Part shown: piece by piece, positions 1 through 8,478 of the stretch | Position numbering within the stretch: the stretch's first letter is position 1 | Layout: every line of letters begins with the position of its first letter | DNA from: Sulfurimonas sp. | GTDB lineage: Bacteria; Campylobacterota; Campylobacteria; Campylobacterales; Sulfurimonadaceae | Direction of reading: 5' to 3' | Assembly (NCBI GenBank): GCA_013791885.1 | Contig: VMSZ01000007.1 | Span: forward strand, 33,204 to 97,203 | DNA: 64,000 nt | The notes under the pieces: model-generated | Databases searched by the model: none | Told to the model about the DNA's origin: nothing | The model's input: only the letters and a program-made list of their open reading frames with translations | Made by a program: the position numbers and the translations under genes

Positions 1-796
1 CACCAAGCGGAGCGCCATGAGAGTGGTGAGAACCTTCAAGCTTACCGGCACCTTTCGCAATTACGGTATTTGCAATAATAAGTGTCGGTTTTTTATTTGC
101 TTTTGCAGTTGTTAAACATGCATCAATCTCATCAAAATTATGCCCGTCACACTCTAAAACATCCCAAGCCTGTGACTCAAAACGCATACGAATATTTTCA
201 GAAATACTCAAATTTGTTGAACCTTCTATTGTAATACGGTTTGAATCATAAATAAGGATAAGATTATCAAGTTTGTTGTGACCTGCGATTGAGCAGGCCT
301 CATAAGAAATACCCTCTTCCAAGTCGCCGTCACCGCATAAGCAGTAAACATTATGGTCAATCAATTCTGCAGTCTCAGAGTTTGTCTGAGCGCCGACGAA
401 TTTAGAAGCCATAGAAAAACCGACTGCGTTTGCAATTCCTTGACCAAGTGGTCCAGTTGTAATTTCAACACCTTCCGTATGTCCAAACTCAGGGTGACCC
501 GGAGTTTTAGAATCCAATTGACGAAAGTTTTTGAGATCATTTAATTCTAAACCGTATCCCCAAAGATAATAAAGCGAGTAGATAAGACCTGTTCCATGAC
601 CGCCTGAAAATACCAGTCTGTCACGGTTTAGCCAATGAGGATTTTTAGGATTGTGATTTAAGTGCTCACTTAAAACAACAGCGATATCTGCAAGCCCCAT
701 AGGTGCACCCGGGTGACCTGAATTTGCCGCCTGTACCATGTCAGCTGCTAAAAATCTTATCGAATTTGCCATTTTTTGACGCATAGAATTACTCAT
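1..796 (-). CDS. tkt: Transketolase, 5' part (runs off window edge)
   Basis: Thiamine-diphosphate enzyme of the non-oxidative pentose phosphate pathway, moving two-carbon ketol units between sugar phosphates in the cytoplasm. About 265 N-terminal residues are visible. They begin MSNSMRQKMANSIRFLAADM, followed by the family signature SGHPGAPMG near residue 30, a GGHGTG segment near 65 and the cofactor-binding GDGDLEEG near 153. The ATG at 794-796 is preceded by AAGGA at suitable spacing. The 3' part lies before base 1. The upstream neighbour on the same strand is ispA, 129 bp away; both work on central carbon and isoprenoid precursors, but a shared transcript is only inferred. The call is firm because the N-terminal half of transketolase is strongly conserved. 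Confidence 0.95.
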   Translation of the reverse strand, partial: MSNSMRQKMANSIRFLAADMVQAANSGHPGAPMGLADIAVVLSEHLNHNPKNPHWLNRDRLVFSGGHGTGLIYSLYYLWGYGLELNDLKNFRQLDSKTPGHPEFGHTEGVEITTGPLGQGIANAVGFSMASKFVGAQTNSETAELIDHNVYCLCGDGDLEEGISYEACSIAGHNKLDNLILIYDSNRITIEGSTNLSISENIRMRFESQAWDVLECDGHNFDEIDACLTTAKANKKPTLIIANTVIAKGAGKLEGSHHSHGAPLG

Positions 797-925
797 TATT
801 TTTCCTTAATTTTATTTCATAAAATGAAGGAAACCTTCATTTATAATGTCCGCAGATGAACAAGTCCATCTGCTTCGCTTGCCGCTGTGGCACTAAAGCT
901 TGACACTTGCGTGTCAGATTTATCC
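797..925 (-). promoter_or_regulatory. ispA-tkt intergenic region with three inverted repeats
   Basis: Three short inverted repeats lie in 129 bp: a 9-bp stem with a 3-base loop at 822-842 (AAATGAAGG / CCTTCATTT), a 7-bp stem at 852-858/867-873 (GCAGATG / CATCTGC), and a 6-bp stem at 901-906/911-916 (TGACAC / GTGTCA). On the transcribed (-) strand the first lies just upstream of the tkt ribosome-binding site and could be a leader hairpin or a weak terminator of ispA. No clear sigma-70 boxes were assigned. Function is inferred only. Confidence 0.4.
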
Positions 926-1771
926 CTATTTATGTCTATTTATGTACTTCATTAGTAGAGGTGACAATTCACTTTGTAAATTCTCATCAAAACTATGCAG
1001 TTCACCACTCAACTCATCCGCTAGTGTATTCGCTTCAAACATTGCGTTTTCCAGTCCTAAAATAGTAACAAAACTATTTTTATTTTCATCGTTGTTTGTT
1101 AGTTTTCCAGCCTCCGCAGAACTTTGGGTTACATCTAAAATATCATCTTGAATTTGAAACAATAAACCAAGTTTTATTCCAAAATCATAAAGCTTTTCGC
1201 CCAAGACTTCATTGCCTATAATAATTGCACCCATTTTCAGTGAAGCAGCAATCAGCTTGGCTGTTTTGTTCGTATGAAGGATTTTGATATCTTCTATTTG
1301 CAGAGGCTTATTTTCAAAATAGCAATCTATTGCCTGGCCTAAAACCATACCGTTTAAACCACCGTTAGATGCGAGCTCATGAATCAAATCTACCCGCGTT
1401 GCATCAGAAAAAGGAGCTTTGCTTAAAACCTCAAACGCATAAGTATTGAGTGCATCACCGACCAAAATAGCCGTCACTTCATCAAACATCACATGCAAGG
1501 TCGGATTGCCGCGACGAAGAGGAGAGTCGTCCATAGCCGGGAGATCATCGTGAATAAGTGAGTACGTATGAAGAAGCTCGATTGCATAAGCCGCATGACG
1601 TGCACTCTCCAAAATAAGAGGATTATATGCGTTTACTACACCGAGTAAAAGTGCCGGACGAAAGCGTTTACCACCAGCAATAAGCATAGCACGAAGTGCC
1701 CGCTCATACGTAGGATGAATACTTTTTGAGCTCGGTAAATTTTCCAATAAAAATGTTTCAAAATTTTGCAT
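926..1771 (-). CDS. ispA: Polyprenyl diphosphate synthase (geranyl/farnesyl type)
   Basis: Condenses isopentenyl diphosphate with allylic diphosphates to make farnesyl- or geranylgeranyl-length chains for quinone and undecaprenyl synthesis. The 281-residue protein has the two Mg-binding aspartate motifs of trans-prenyltransferases: DDLPAMDD at about 75-82 and DDILD at 209-213. It also has GGKRFRP near 33, which binds the homoallylic substrate. Length fits the IspA family. The start ATG at 1769-1771 gives the usual N-terminus. It lies downstream of the PDZ gene and upstream of tkt on the same strand. Chain length cannot be fixed from sequence alone; farnesyl is the usual annotation. Confidence 0.9.
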   Translation of the reverse strand: MQNFETFLLENLPSSKSIHPTYERALRAMLIAGGKRFRPALLLGVVNAYNPLILESARHAAYAIELLHTYSLIHDDLPAMDDSPLRRGNPTLHVMFDEVTAILVGDALNTYAFEVLSKAPFSDATRVDLIHELASNGGLNGMVLGQAIDCYFENKPLQIEDIKILHTNKTAKLIAASLKMGAIIIGNEVLGEKLYDFGIKLGLLFQIQDDILDVTQSSAEAGKLTNNDENKNSFVTILGLENAMFEANTLADELSGELHSFDENLQSELSPLLMKYINRHK

Positions 1772-1834
1772 GCGGAATAGTATACTTTTTCTATTTAAAA
1801 CATCATTAACGTTTTGCCTAAATTTCTCAAGTTT

Positions 1835-2815
1835 TCACTCTATATTGACAAAAAACTGGAAACCTTCTCTCTCCAAAAGTAAAGATGAAAATACTTTAGA
1901 ATCGGCTAAATACTTTTGCAGGTCTTCTTGAGTTTTTACGGCTACACCGTTAACTTCTATAAGCTTATCACCCAGACACAAGCCATAATTTGCAAAATCT
2001 TTTTTCAGGTCAATAATTTGCAATTGCTTATCGAAATACAATCCTTTTTCTTCTAAAAAGGTATCGCTTATACAGCCGCCGCCATGGCGTTTATATGTCA
2101 CAGCGGTAAATGCTTGCGTTTTGCCGTCGCGTTTAACTTTGAATTTTTGTATCGAACCGATTTTAGCAAAAAGAATCTGACGCATGAATGTTGCTGCTGA
2201 ACTGACCTTTTTATCAGCAAAGGAAAGTAAAACGTCGCCTTTTTTAAAGGGATTATTTTTAATAAAAGGATTCACGGCACTCACAAAAACTTTGCCTTTT
2301 TCTTCTTTGACACGTATGCCGACATCCCCATAACTCACATCTTTCGTGTTAATAAATCTTTGAATATACTCTTTTTCTATTATTCCCTGAGGTGTTACTA
2401 TCGCCTCAAGTGAGCAACAGCTGCTTGTAATAACACTCGGATACAAAATCGGTTCACTAAACTGCGCCAAAGAGTTTAAACCTATCTGTCTTTTTATTAT
2501 TTTTCCCTCAACCGGATTTTTCAAACTAACCGACGCAATGCCGAGCTGCTCTTGCACATTTATCCGAAAAGGATATGGAAAGCCTTTTGTATCTTCTATG
2601 AGATAGAGGGATAAGAACGGGTCATATTTTAAAATTTTTTCTTTTGGAGGAGTAGTTGTGTAAACAACTCTTTGATGTTTTGTTACAGGAATGTAAATGG
2701 AGCACTCTCTGAGTGTCTGTGAGTCAAGAACTTTTTGTTTACAGGAGTCATAACCGCCCTTGCAGGCGTAAAGGTTTATAAAAAGAAGATTAAGGGCTAT
2801 AAATAGGCGAAACAC
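1835..2815 (-). CDS. Secreted PDZ-domain protein, function unknown
   Basis: A 326-residue protein with a probable signal peptide (MFRLFIALNLLFINLYACKG), so likely periplasmic or a lipoprotein-like envelope protein. Residues about 170-230 read as a PDZ-like fold (GDVGIRVKEEKGKVFVSAVNP...NPFKKGDVLLSF), and a second PDZ-like segment follows near 270-320 (YGLCLGDKLIEVNGVAVKTQ). There is no protease catalytic triad, so it is not a DegP-type protease. Several cysteines (CCSLEA, GGGC) could form disulfides. It abuts ebfC directly (stop and start are adjacent), so the two are probably co-transcribed. Homologues appear to be lineage-specific; the role is unknown. Confidence 0.7.
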   Translation of the reverse strand: MFRLFIALNLLFINLYACKGGYDSCKQKVLDSQTLRECSIYIPVTKHQRVVYTTTPPKEKILKYDPFLSLYLIEDTKGFPYPFRINVQEQLGIASVSLKNPVEGKIIKRQIGLNSLAQFSEPILYPSVITSSCCSLEAIVTPQGIIEKEYIQRFINTKDVSYGDVGIRVKEEKGKVFVSAVNPFIKNNPFKKGDVLLSFADKKVSSAATFMRQILFAKIGSIQKFKVKRDGKTQAFTAVTYKRHGGGCISDTFLEEKGLYFDKQLQIIDLKKDFANYGLCLGDKLIEVNGVAVKTQEDLQKYLADSKVFSSLLLEREGFQFFVNIE

Positions 2816-3118
2816 CTACTTCGCTCCAAATGGATTCATACCGCCAAGCATACCCATAGCACTGCTTTGCTGGTTTTGTTGCACCATCTTATTAGCATCG
2901 TTGAACGCACCTATAAGAAGTATTTGCAGTGACTCTTTATCTGACATAAGCGAATCATCTATGTTAATATCAAGGACTTCGCCCTTGCCGTTCATGGTAA
3001 CTTCTACCATGCCGCCGCCGCTTTTTACTTTGAAAGTTTTAGATTCAAGCTCAGCCTGAAGTTTTGCTGCGTTTTGCTGCATCCCTTCAAACATTTTGCC
3101 CATATCGCCAAAATTCAT
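2816..3118 (-). CDS. YbaB/EbfC-family nucleoid-associated protein
   Basis: A small (100 aa) DNA-binding protein of the YbaB/EbfC family, which binds DNA as a dimer and is often near recombination or DNA-repair genes. The sequence has the family layout: an N-terminal helix rich in Gln/Lys (MGKMFEGMQQNAAKLQAEL), a central GGGMVEVTMNGKGEVLDINID strand region near 34-54, and a second helix ending in a Met/Gly-rich tail. It sits in a tight - strand row between panD (1 bp gap) and the PDZ gene. The partner recR or dnaX is not nearby. Confidence 0.85.
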   Translation of the reverse strand: MNFGDMGKMFEGMQQNAAKLQAELESKTFKVKSGGGMVEVTMNGKGEVLDINIDDSLMSDKESLQILLIGAFNDANKMVQQNQQSSAMGMLGGMNPFGAK

Positions 3119-3119
3119 A

Positions 3120-3485
3120 TTAAATCTCGTCTAAAATTTCATCTATGTCATTCTCTTCATTGAGAAGAACAACTTTTGGTTTATACGTCTCTAAATCTTT
3201 TTCATCATACGTTGCATATGCTACGATTATTATTTTATCGCCCTTATGAACTTTACGAGCAGCTGCGCCATTTAAACAAATGTCACGTTTCCCGCGCTCG
3301 CCTAAGATAATATAAGTTGAAAATCTTTCACCATTATTGATGTTTAAAATCTCGACTTTTTGTCCTATTCTCATATTTGCAGCTTGCATGAGTTCTTCAT
3401 CTATTGTAATAGAGCCAACGTAATTTAAGTTTGCATCTGTAACTGTAGCACGATGAATTTTGCTGTACAACATTTCAATTGTCAT
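3120..3485 (-). CDS. panD: Aspartate 1-decarboxylase proenzyme
   Basis: Makes beta-alanine from L-aspartate for pantothenate and coenzyme A synthesis. The 121-residue product has the self-cleavage site Gly-Ser at 24-25 (NYVGSITID), where the serine becomes the catalytic pyruvoyl group, and the usual [21 protein letters not shown] region in the second half. The N-terminus [13 protein letters not shown] is canonical. Gene spacing (1 bp to ebfC, 11 bp from the upstream [2Fe-2S] gene) suggests an operon. panB and panC are not in this window. Confidence 0.95.
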   Translation of the reverse strand: MTIEMLYSKIHRATVTDANLNYVGSITIDEELMQAANMRIGQKVEILNINNGERFSTYIILGERGKRDICLNGAAARKVHKGDKIIIVAYATYDEKDLETYKPKVVLLNEENDIDEILDEI

Positions 3486-3496
3486 TAAACTTTTCC

Positions 3497-3871
3497 TTAT
3501 CTACCCATCTGCTTTTTCATTTCAGCAGGGCTTATTGGAGCATCCCACAATTCTGAATTGATGACATACTCTTCAACTACATTGCCGCCAATAATATGCT
3601 CTGCAATAATTCTATCGATTTTTTCTTTTGTAAGACCTACATACATTGTATGACCAGGTTCTACTAGCATTACAGGACCAGAAGAACAACGATTCATACA
3701 TGCACTTCGAATAGGTTGCACCGTTCCTATAATACCTTCTTTCATCAGTGACTGAGCAAGATGCTGAAACAAGTCTTGCGTTTGCGGCGTCACACATGAT
3801 GGTTTTGGCATTCCCGGAGGAGCCGATTGTTCACATTTAAATATATAAAAAGCTGGTTGAGGGATTCCCAT
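3497..3871 (-). CDS. Thioredoxin-like [2Fe-2S] ferredoxin
   Basis: A 124-residue protein of the thioredoxin-fold [2Fe-2S] ferredoxin type, related to the NuoE/NADH dehydrogenase 24-kDa domain. Four cysteines fit the cluster pattern: C and C in [14 protein letters not shown] and the pair in ACMNRCSSG. An electron-carrier role is inferred. The open frame reaches further upstream to 3931, but ATG 3869-3871 is preferred. AAGGA precedes it at the right spacing, and a consensus -10 (TATAAT, - strand, 3899-3904) sits inside the longer version. The N-terminus [15 protein letters not shown] is also what this family shows. Confidence 0.8.
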   Translation of the reverse strand: MGIPQPAFYIFKCEQSAPPGMPKPSCVTPQTQDLFQHLAQSLMKEGIIGTVQPIRSACMNRCSSGPVMLVEPGHTMYVGLTKEKIDRIIAEHIIGGNVVEEYVINSELWDAPISPAEMKKQMGR

Positions 3872-3898
3872 AAATATAATCCTTAAATTTTTGACGCA

Positions 3899-3904
3899 AT
3901 TATA
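3899..3904 (-). promoter_or_regulatory. -10 element for the [2Fe-2S] ferredoxin operon
   Basis: A perfect TATAAT on the - strand, with GGG just upstream. It lies about 28 bases before the chosen ATG of the ferredoxin gene. No convincing -35 box, as is usual for epsilonproteobacterial sigma-70 promoters. It supports the short start of that gene. Confidence 0.5.
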
Positions 3905-3978
3905 CCCAAATATAACTCTAAGCAAAGGCATTATTACAAGTAAGTTCTAATCTTTAAGCTTGCGTGCATCTTTTTGGA

Positions 3979-3984
3979 TATAAT
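3979..3984 (+). promoter_or_regulatory. -10 element for the outer-membrane barrel gene
   Basis: TATAAT on the + strand, 27 bp before the TTG start of the barrel gene at 4012. AAGGAACC lies between them as ribosome-binding site. It is divergent from the ferredoxin promoter at 3899-3904. Confidence 0.5.
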
Positions 3985-4011
3985 TTTGCAAAATAAAAAA
4001 GGAACCTACAT

Positions 4012-4542
4012 TTGAAAAAAATAGCAATTATTTTACTTCTTATCTCATCTCTTTACGCGGATGCTAAAATCTACACCGGTGCGGCTTATGGTTATTTAAA
4101 TGAAAGCTTTTCAAACAAAGAAGCAAAAGCGAATGCAGTGGATGTCGCTAAAATAAAGATTGGCTATGGGGAGAGAGAAGGTTACGCTGTTGAATTTACA
4201 GTTGATTACTCTAATACAGATTCAGATTATTTATCTACCAAGGATTCCCCTCGCTATGCAATCAACATTGACCTCGTTAAAGCATTTGACTTTGACATCT
4301 ATATTAACCCTTTCTTTAAAGCCGGCATAGGAACAGGATATCTTGATAGCAGTGAACACGGGAATTTAACCTTTGGTTCTTTTAAAGTTGGGGCAGGAAC
4401 TTTTATACCGGTGACTGAACATTTTGATTTTGAAATCGGCTATGAATATAAATATATCTCGTATGAAAAGCTACAAAATGCAGAAGAGTCCGAACTCTCA
4501 GATGTCAATATTGTTTACGCAGGCTTTAACGTTAGATTTTAA
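4012..4542 (+). CDS. Outer-membrane beta-barrel protein
   Basis: A 176-residue protein with a signal peptide (MKKIAIILLLISSLYADA) followed by alternating polar/hydrophobic strands rich in Tyr, Gly and Asp. It ends in a C-terminal Phe (YAGFNVRF), the hallmark of outer-membrane barrels recognised by BamA. The size suggests an eight-stranded OmpA/OmpX-like barrel. The start is TTG at 4012, after AAGGAACC. It resembles in style and length the second barrel at 16958-17491. Function unknown; probably a structural or adhesion barrel. Confidence 0.75.
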   Translation: MKKIAIILLLISSLYADAKIYTGAAYGYLNESFSNKEAKANAVDVAKIKIGYGEREGYAVEFTVDYSNTDSDYLSTKDSPRYAINIDLVKAFDFDIYINPFFKAGIGTGYLDSSEHGNLTFGSFKVGAGTFIPVTEHFDFEIGYEYKYISYEKLQNAEESELSDVNIVYAGFNVRF

Positions 4543-4555
4543 TCTGACGTTAAAG
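4524..4555 (+). terminator. Terminator hairpin overlapping two convergent stop codons
   Basis: A 15-bp stem (left arm 4524-4538, right arm 4541-4555, one G-T wobble) with a two-base loop. It contains the stop codon of the + strand barrel gene (4540-4542) and of the - strand murE (4550-4552). The + strand side is followed by TTTAATATTT, so it probably terminates the barrel transcript. The - strand side lacks a T tract. Confidence 0.65.
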
Positions 4556-5848
4556 TTTAATATTTAAAAGTTCTCGAACAACTTCTCTGTCATCAAAAGG
4601 GAATTTTTCATCATATATAATCTGATACGTTTCATCCCCTTTTCCTAGGATAACTACAACTTCATCGCCGTCTTGATCATCAAGCGCCATCTGAATGGCT
4701 TTTTTTCTGTTGAGTTCTACTTTTACATTACTTTTATCTTCAATACCGGCTAAAATATCTTCAACTATAAGTTCAGGGTCTTCATGACGCGGATTGTCAC
4801 TTGTGATGTAGATTTTTTTTGCAAGACTCACGGCAACTCGTCCCATAAGCGGGCGTTTTGTTTTGTCTCTGTCACCGCCTGCTCCAAAAACTACAAGAAG
4901 TTCTTTCTCTTTGAGCGCGTTTAGTACCTGCTGCATTCCGTCTGGGGTATGGGCAAAATCCACAATAACATTCGGAGCTTCGCAGACCTGTTCCATTCTC
5001 CCGCTCACACCTGCAAAATTATCTACAACTTCTGCAACTTCTTCAAGTTTTTTGCCTGTTAAAATCTGTACACCGCTTATAGCAGCCATCAGATTGTAAA
5101 GATTAAAAAAGCCGTGAAGTGAAGCTGTAAAAGGGACAATATCTTTAAAATGCTGGATAATGCCGCTTGAGGCATCATTGAGTGAATAGGCCATAAGCTT
5201 GAAAGTCGCAGGGTGTTCTATGCCGTAAGAAAAAGCATTTTTCATGTTAAACGCAGCCCTTGGCTCATCTTTATTGATAAGTTTTTTACCCTCATCTGAA
5301 AAAAAGCTGTTTTTAACAGCAATGTACTCTTCTATCGTTTTATGAAAATCAAGATGGTCCTGAGTAATATTTGTCAAAATTTTCAATTCAAAATTTAAAC
5401 CTTCTACTCTTTTTTGCACAATCGCGTGTGAACTTACTTCCATAATAAAGTATTCGCATCCGGCTTCTACGGCTTGATAAATATGTTTGTATGTATTTAA
5501 AACTGAAGGTGTTGTTAGCGTTTTTCCCTCAGCTACGCTGTCGTTCATGAAAAAACCGCGAGTACCCTGCATAGCTGCTTTATAACCTAAATCAAGTAAA
5601 AATGAGTACATTGCGCTTGCAGTCGTAGTTTTACCGTTTGTGCCGGTTATACCTACAATTTTTATTTTATCAATGCCAAAAAGTTTTGCTATATCTGCTA
5701 TTTTAATAATTGAGTGCGCATTGTTATCCATTGCGTTTTGAAGATATTTTTCATTCTGGGTTGTGAGTACGAAAGCTGTCTGCTTATCGCACTCCCCAGA
5801 GTTTTCAGTTACATATTTAAAATCTTGATTTGGTAATTCAATTTTCAC
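4550..5848 (-). CDS. murE: UDP-MurNAc-tripeptide ligase MurE (meso-DAP adding)
   Basis: Adds meso-diaminopimelate to UDP-MurNAc-L-Ala-D-Glu in peptidoglycan synthesis. The ATP-binding loop GITGTNGKTTT is at about 66-76, the TTPS substrate loop near 115, the VSSHA segment near 140, and DNPRHEDP near 350. In MurE the DNPR motif indicates meso-DAP rather than lysine as substrate. At 432 residues it is shorter than the E. coli enzyme (495), with a reduced N-terminal uridine-binding domain; short MurE proteins are normal in epsilonproteobacteria. Its start overlaps the end of the TPR gene by 11 bp, suggesting translational coupling. Confidence 0.95.
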   Translation of the reverse strand: MKIELPNQDFKYVTENSGECDKQTAFVLTTQNEKYLQNAMDNNAHSIIKIADIAKLFGIDKIKIVGITGTNGKTTTASAMYSFLLDLGYKAAMQGTRGFFMNDSVAEGKTLTTPSVLNTYKHIYQAVEAGCEYFIMEVSSHAIVQKRVEGLNFELKILTNITQDHLDFHKTIEEYIAVKNSFFSDEGKKLINKDEPRAAFNMKNAFSYGIEHPATFKLMAYSLNDASSGIIQHFKDIVPFTASLHGFFNLYNLMAAISGVQILTGKKLEEVAEVVDNFAGVSGRMEQVCEAPNVIVDFAHTPDGMQQVLNALKEKELLVVFGAGGDRDKTKRPLMGRVAVSLAKKIYITSDNPRHEDPELIVEDILAGIEDKSNVKVELNRKKAIQMALDDQDGDEVVVILGKGDETYQIIYDEKFPFDDREVVRELLNIKL

Positions 5849-6431
5849 TAAGTTTGCCCTTTTTAGATAATTTCTTCAATAATTTTCTCAGGAGTTTATC
5901 GCCTGGGTAAACGCCAAGAGCACTTTCCAAATAAGTAAGTGCCATCTCTGCGAAACCATGATCTATTAAATTATCTAAAAAGTGTATAAAATCTTCTTTT
6001 TGCGTAATAATGACTTTTGTAGAAAACATGATGTTTTCAAAAGTTTCTTTAAAATCTTCACCACTGTCAATAATGGCCTTAAAATCTTCATAAAGTATGC
6101 CGTCTTCAAATTCTAATCTGTCACGTAATGGCTGTGCAAAAACCTGACTTAATTTTTCTAAAGAACCGTCCATACTTTTAAGTATTTCAGTCATGATGCT
6201 GTCTGCTTCTTCCTGATCTTGTTCTTTCAATATTTCATAGTAATCAAACAGAGCTTCAGCTCCGCCTTCTCCGCTCATGGCCATCTCAGAGAGTATAACG
6301 CCGTTATACGCCTCTTTGGAATTAGGATAATCTTGAAGAACAATAGCAAACTGCTTTAATGCATTTTCAAAATCAGCCTTAGAAAAGCTATCTTTTGCCA
6401 ATGTTAATGTTTTATGTTTACTAACGCTCAT
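5838..6431 (-). CDS. TPR-like protein upstream of murE
   Basis: A 197-residue soluble protein whose N-terminal part reads as a tetratricopeptide repeat (AKDSFSKADFENALKQFAIVL near 12-32, QDYPNSKEAYNGVILSEMA near 33-51), followed by acidic helices. C-terminal helices mention a second TPR-like unit (EMALTYLESALGVYPGDKLLRKLL). No signal peptide. It overlaps murE by 11 bp and lies 13 bp after the nfu gene, so it is probably in one operon with them. It is likely a protein-interaction factor; the partner is unknown. Confidence 0.65.
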   Translation of the reverse strand: MSVSKHKTLTLAKDSFSKADFENALKQFAIVLQDYPNSKEAYNGVILSEMAMSGEGGAEALFDYYEILKEQDQEEADSIMTEILKSMDGSLEKLSQVFAQPLRDRLEFEDGILYEDFKAIIDSGEDFKETFENIMFSTKVIITQKEDFIHFLDNLIDHGFAEMALTYLESALGVYPGDKLLRKLLKKLSKKGKLSEN

Positions 6432-6444
6432 ATTTTTCCTCTAT

Positions 6445-6720
6445 TTAAAGTTTATCTATGTCGTTTTCCATACCTATCGGTACATTTACGACACAAAGTT
6501 CTGGATGAATATCCATCCTTAGTTGTCTTTCAACTCCATATTTGAGTGTGTTGCCACTACTCCCACATCCTATACATGCACCTTTTAGCTGCACATATAC
6601 ATTGCCGCCTTTGACTGTAATAAAAGCGATATCCCCACCATCTAATGCTAATGATGGACGCACCTTGTCAATTACATTCGAAACTGGCTGCATAAGCTCT
6701 TCATCAGAAAATGGAATCAT
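6445..6720 (-). CDS. NifU-like (Nfu) iron-sulfur scaffold protein
   Basis: A 91-residue protein made of the Nfu C-terminal domain only. The CxxC cluster ligands are C49 and C52 in KGACIGCGSSGNTLKYGVE, preceded by the LALDGGDIAFI strand typical of the family. It carries [4Fe-4S] clusters to target enzymes. It heads the - strand group Nfu-TPR-MurE. The C-terminal Nfu domain alone is common in epsilonproteobacteria, which often use the NIF-type assembly system. Confidence 0.9.
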   Translation of the reverse strand: MIPFSDEELMQPVSNVIDKVRPSLALDGGDIAFITVKGGNVYVQLKGACIGCGSSGNTLKYGVERQLRMDIHPELCVVNVPIGMENDIDKL

Positions 6721-6803
6721 AAAAAATCCTCGTAATTTAAATTATCATAAAATAGGACAATATCGCTTAACAAGCCATAAAATAAATAATTAGCTTGTTT
6801 CTT

Positions 6804-8021
6804 TTAGTCTTTGTAAGACAATACTTCATGGACATAAGTCGGTTTTCTCATACCGACTAAAATAGTATCTATATCTTTTTGCTCTAATAAAAAACGCAAA
6901 GCACACTCTTGAAGTGTGCTGTAACAACTCATGAATTTCTCTTTAAGTTGGCGTTTTGTATTGTTTGCACATTCATGTGCAACCATCTTTCTATATTCAA
7001 CAAAGAACATATCAATAAAGTTTAACATAGTCTCTCTGTTTTGTTCATCTATATTTTCAAGAACTGTTTTAAGATGTGGCAATATCTGTCCATATAAAAA
7101 TTGATCAAAATCTCCAACCCAGCCAAACTTGTGCTTATTACTGTCAAGCTCTTCGAAAAGGTTAAACATAGGTCTAAGAGTTTCGTTGTCACATACATCC
7201 AAAAGTTCATTAAGATGATGATAATAATCTTTACTCTCATCATACTCAGCCAAGCGAAACATTTGTCCTTTATACTCTGCGTTTAAAGGTCTGTTTACTA
7301 GAACTCTCAATCCATTTTTCTTCGCCCAAGCAGCACATTTAAGCCCTTCTTGCTCTAAGATATTTATTGGTAGTTGCAGTGTTGTAAAACTGTGTTTACT
7401 ATTTCCAACAGAATCTGCTGCGTTTTGTGCTAAGGTCAGTAAATCTTCATACGGTAAAAAGTCAGCATCTTTATGCGATTTTGAAAAGCTGTTTGAGCTA
7501 ATACCGTAAGAGCCAATTCTACCTTTTGTAACTTCCTCTTCAAGGCCGACAAAAGCATCATAAAGCCTTTGATACATCACATCAAGCATCGCATCCTTAT
7601 CCATCTCTTTATTTATCGCATCTAAAATGTAATACTCAGGGTTATGAATAAGATAACAATCAAGTGAAGTTCGCTCAAGACGTTTAAGGGATTCACTCAG
7701 TTGATGTTGCATAAATGTTTTTGAAATTGAGTGGTAGCAATCAGGAGAGTACTCGACTACGTCATCAAAAGGATTTTCTTGATGACGTAGCATGTTTGTG
7801 TTTTGAATGTAACCGTATTTGCTAACTATCTCTACTGCGTTTTTCTCATACTCATCAAAACTTCGAAACGCAAGTGCAATCGCACGTTCTGCGCCGCCAT
7901 CCATATAGTTTGAAGAAGTATCTATCATTGTAATACCTGAAGCTATAGCTTCTTTTAAACTTTCGATATGCTGTGGATTATAGTCACTGATTCTATAAGT
8001 TCCAAATGCGAAATTACTCAT
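6804..8021 (-). CDS. Aldo/keto reductase family protein
   Basis: A 405-residue member of the aldo/keto reductase barrel family. FAFGTYRISDYNP opens the barrel, IDTSSNYMDGGAE near 33-45 carries the catalytic Asp and Tyr, CYLIHNPEYY near 121-130 carries the usual His, and ILVGMRKP near the C-terminus is the cofactor-side strand. It is longer than the common 320-residue AKR because of a helical insert (about 230-350). NADPH-dependent carbonyl reduction is the family role; the substrate is unknown. It is a single gene between nfu and the alpha-operon terminator. Confidence 0.8.
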   Translation of the reverse strand: MSNFAFGTYRISDYNPQHIESLKEAIASGITMIDTSSNYMDGGAERAIALAFRSFDEYEKNAVEIVSKYGYIQNTNMLRHQENPFDDVVEYSPDCYHSISKTFMQHQLSESLKRLERTSLDCYLIHNPEYYILDAINKEMDKDAMLDVMYQRLYDAFVGLEEEVTKGRIGSYGISSNSFSKSHKDADFLPYEDLLTLAQNAADSVGNSKHSFTTLQLPINILEQEGLKCAAWAKKNGLRVLVNRPLNAEYKGQMFRLAEYDESKDYYHHLNELLDVCDNETLRPMFNLFEELDSNKHKFGWVGDFDQFLYGQILPHLKTVLENIDEQNRETMLNFIDMFFVEYRKMVAHECANNTKRQLKEKFMSCYSTLQECALRFLLEQKDIDTILVGMRKPTYVHEVLSYKD

Positions 8022-8060
8022 ATTGTCTCTCTTTAAAGTATTTTAGAATTGGGAAGTTGA

Positions 8061-8095
8061 AAAGGAAAGAGACAGTGAAGGAGAACTTCACTGTC
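8061..8095 (-). terminator. Rho-independent terminator of the alpha ribosomal operon
   Basis: A perfect 10-bp stem GACAGTGAAG (8071-8080) / CTTCACTGTC (8086-8095) with a five-base loop. It is followed on the - strand by the pyrimidine-rich TCTTTCCTTTTC. It lies 13 bp after the rplQ stop codon and ends the rpmJ-rplQ transcript. Confidence 0.85.
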
Positions 8096-8107
8096 GGTTG
8101 TGTCGAA

Positions 8108-8458
8108 TTATACTAATTCAACAAACGCCATTGATGTAGCATCACCACGACGAATACGAGTTCTGATAATTCTAGTATATCCACCTGGACGGTCAACATA
8201 CTGAGGAGCTATCTCATTTACTAGTTTTTTAGTAGCTTCTTTGCTTTGAAGCGCCGCGAATACTGCTTTATGAGCATTTGAATCATTCTTACCAGCTATA
8301 GTGATAAGTTTTTCAACATAAGAACGTAGTTCTTTTGCTTTCATTGCAGTAGTTTCAATCTTACCATGTTCTATTAACGAAATACTTAGGTTCTTAAGTA
8401 AAGCAGCACGATGTGAGCTTGTACGACCTAGTTTACGGTATCCATGACGGTGTCTCAT
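8108..8458 (-). CDS. rplQ: 50S ribosomal protein L17
   Basis: Large-subunit protein L17, 116 residues, with the canonical opening [20 protein letters not shown] and the conserved RPGGYTRI segment near the C-terminus. Last gene of the alpha operon, 20 bp after rpoA, and followed by a strong terminator hairpin. Confidence 0.98.
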   Translation of the reverse strand: MRHRHGYRKLGRTSSHRAALLKNLSISLIEHGKIETTAMKAKELRSYVEKLITIAGKNDSNAHKAVFAALQSKEATKKLVNEIAPQYVDRPGGYTRIIRTRIRRGDATSMAFVELV

Positions 8459-8478
8459 CTGTTATTCCTCTATTTAGC

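Noticed and set aside
843..900. Possible copy of the same palindromic element as in fcl (GCTTCGCTTGC)
   Set aside because: Only about eleven bases agree; the GCAATGAC half and the palindromic order are missing.
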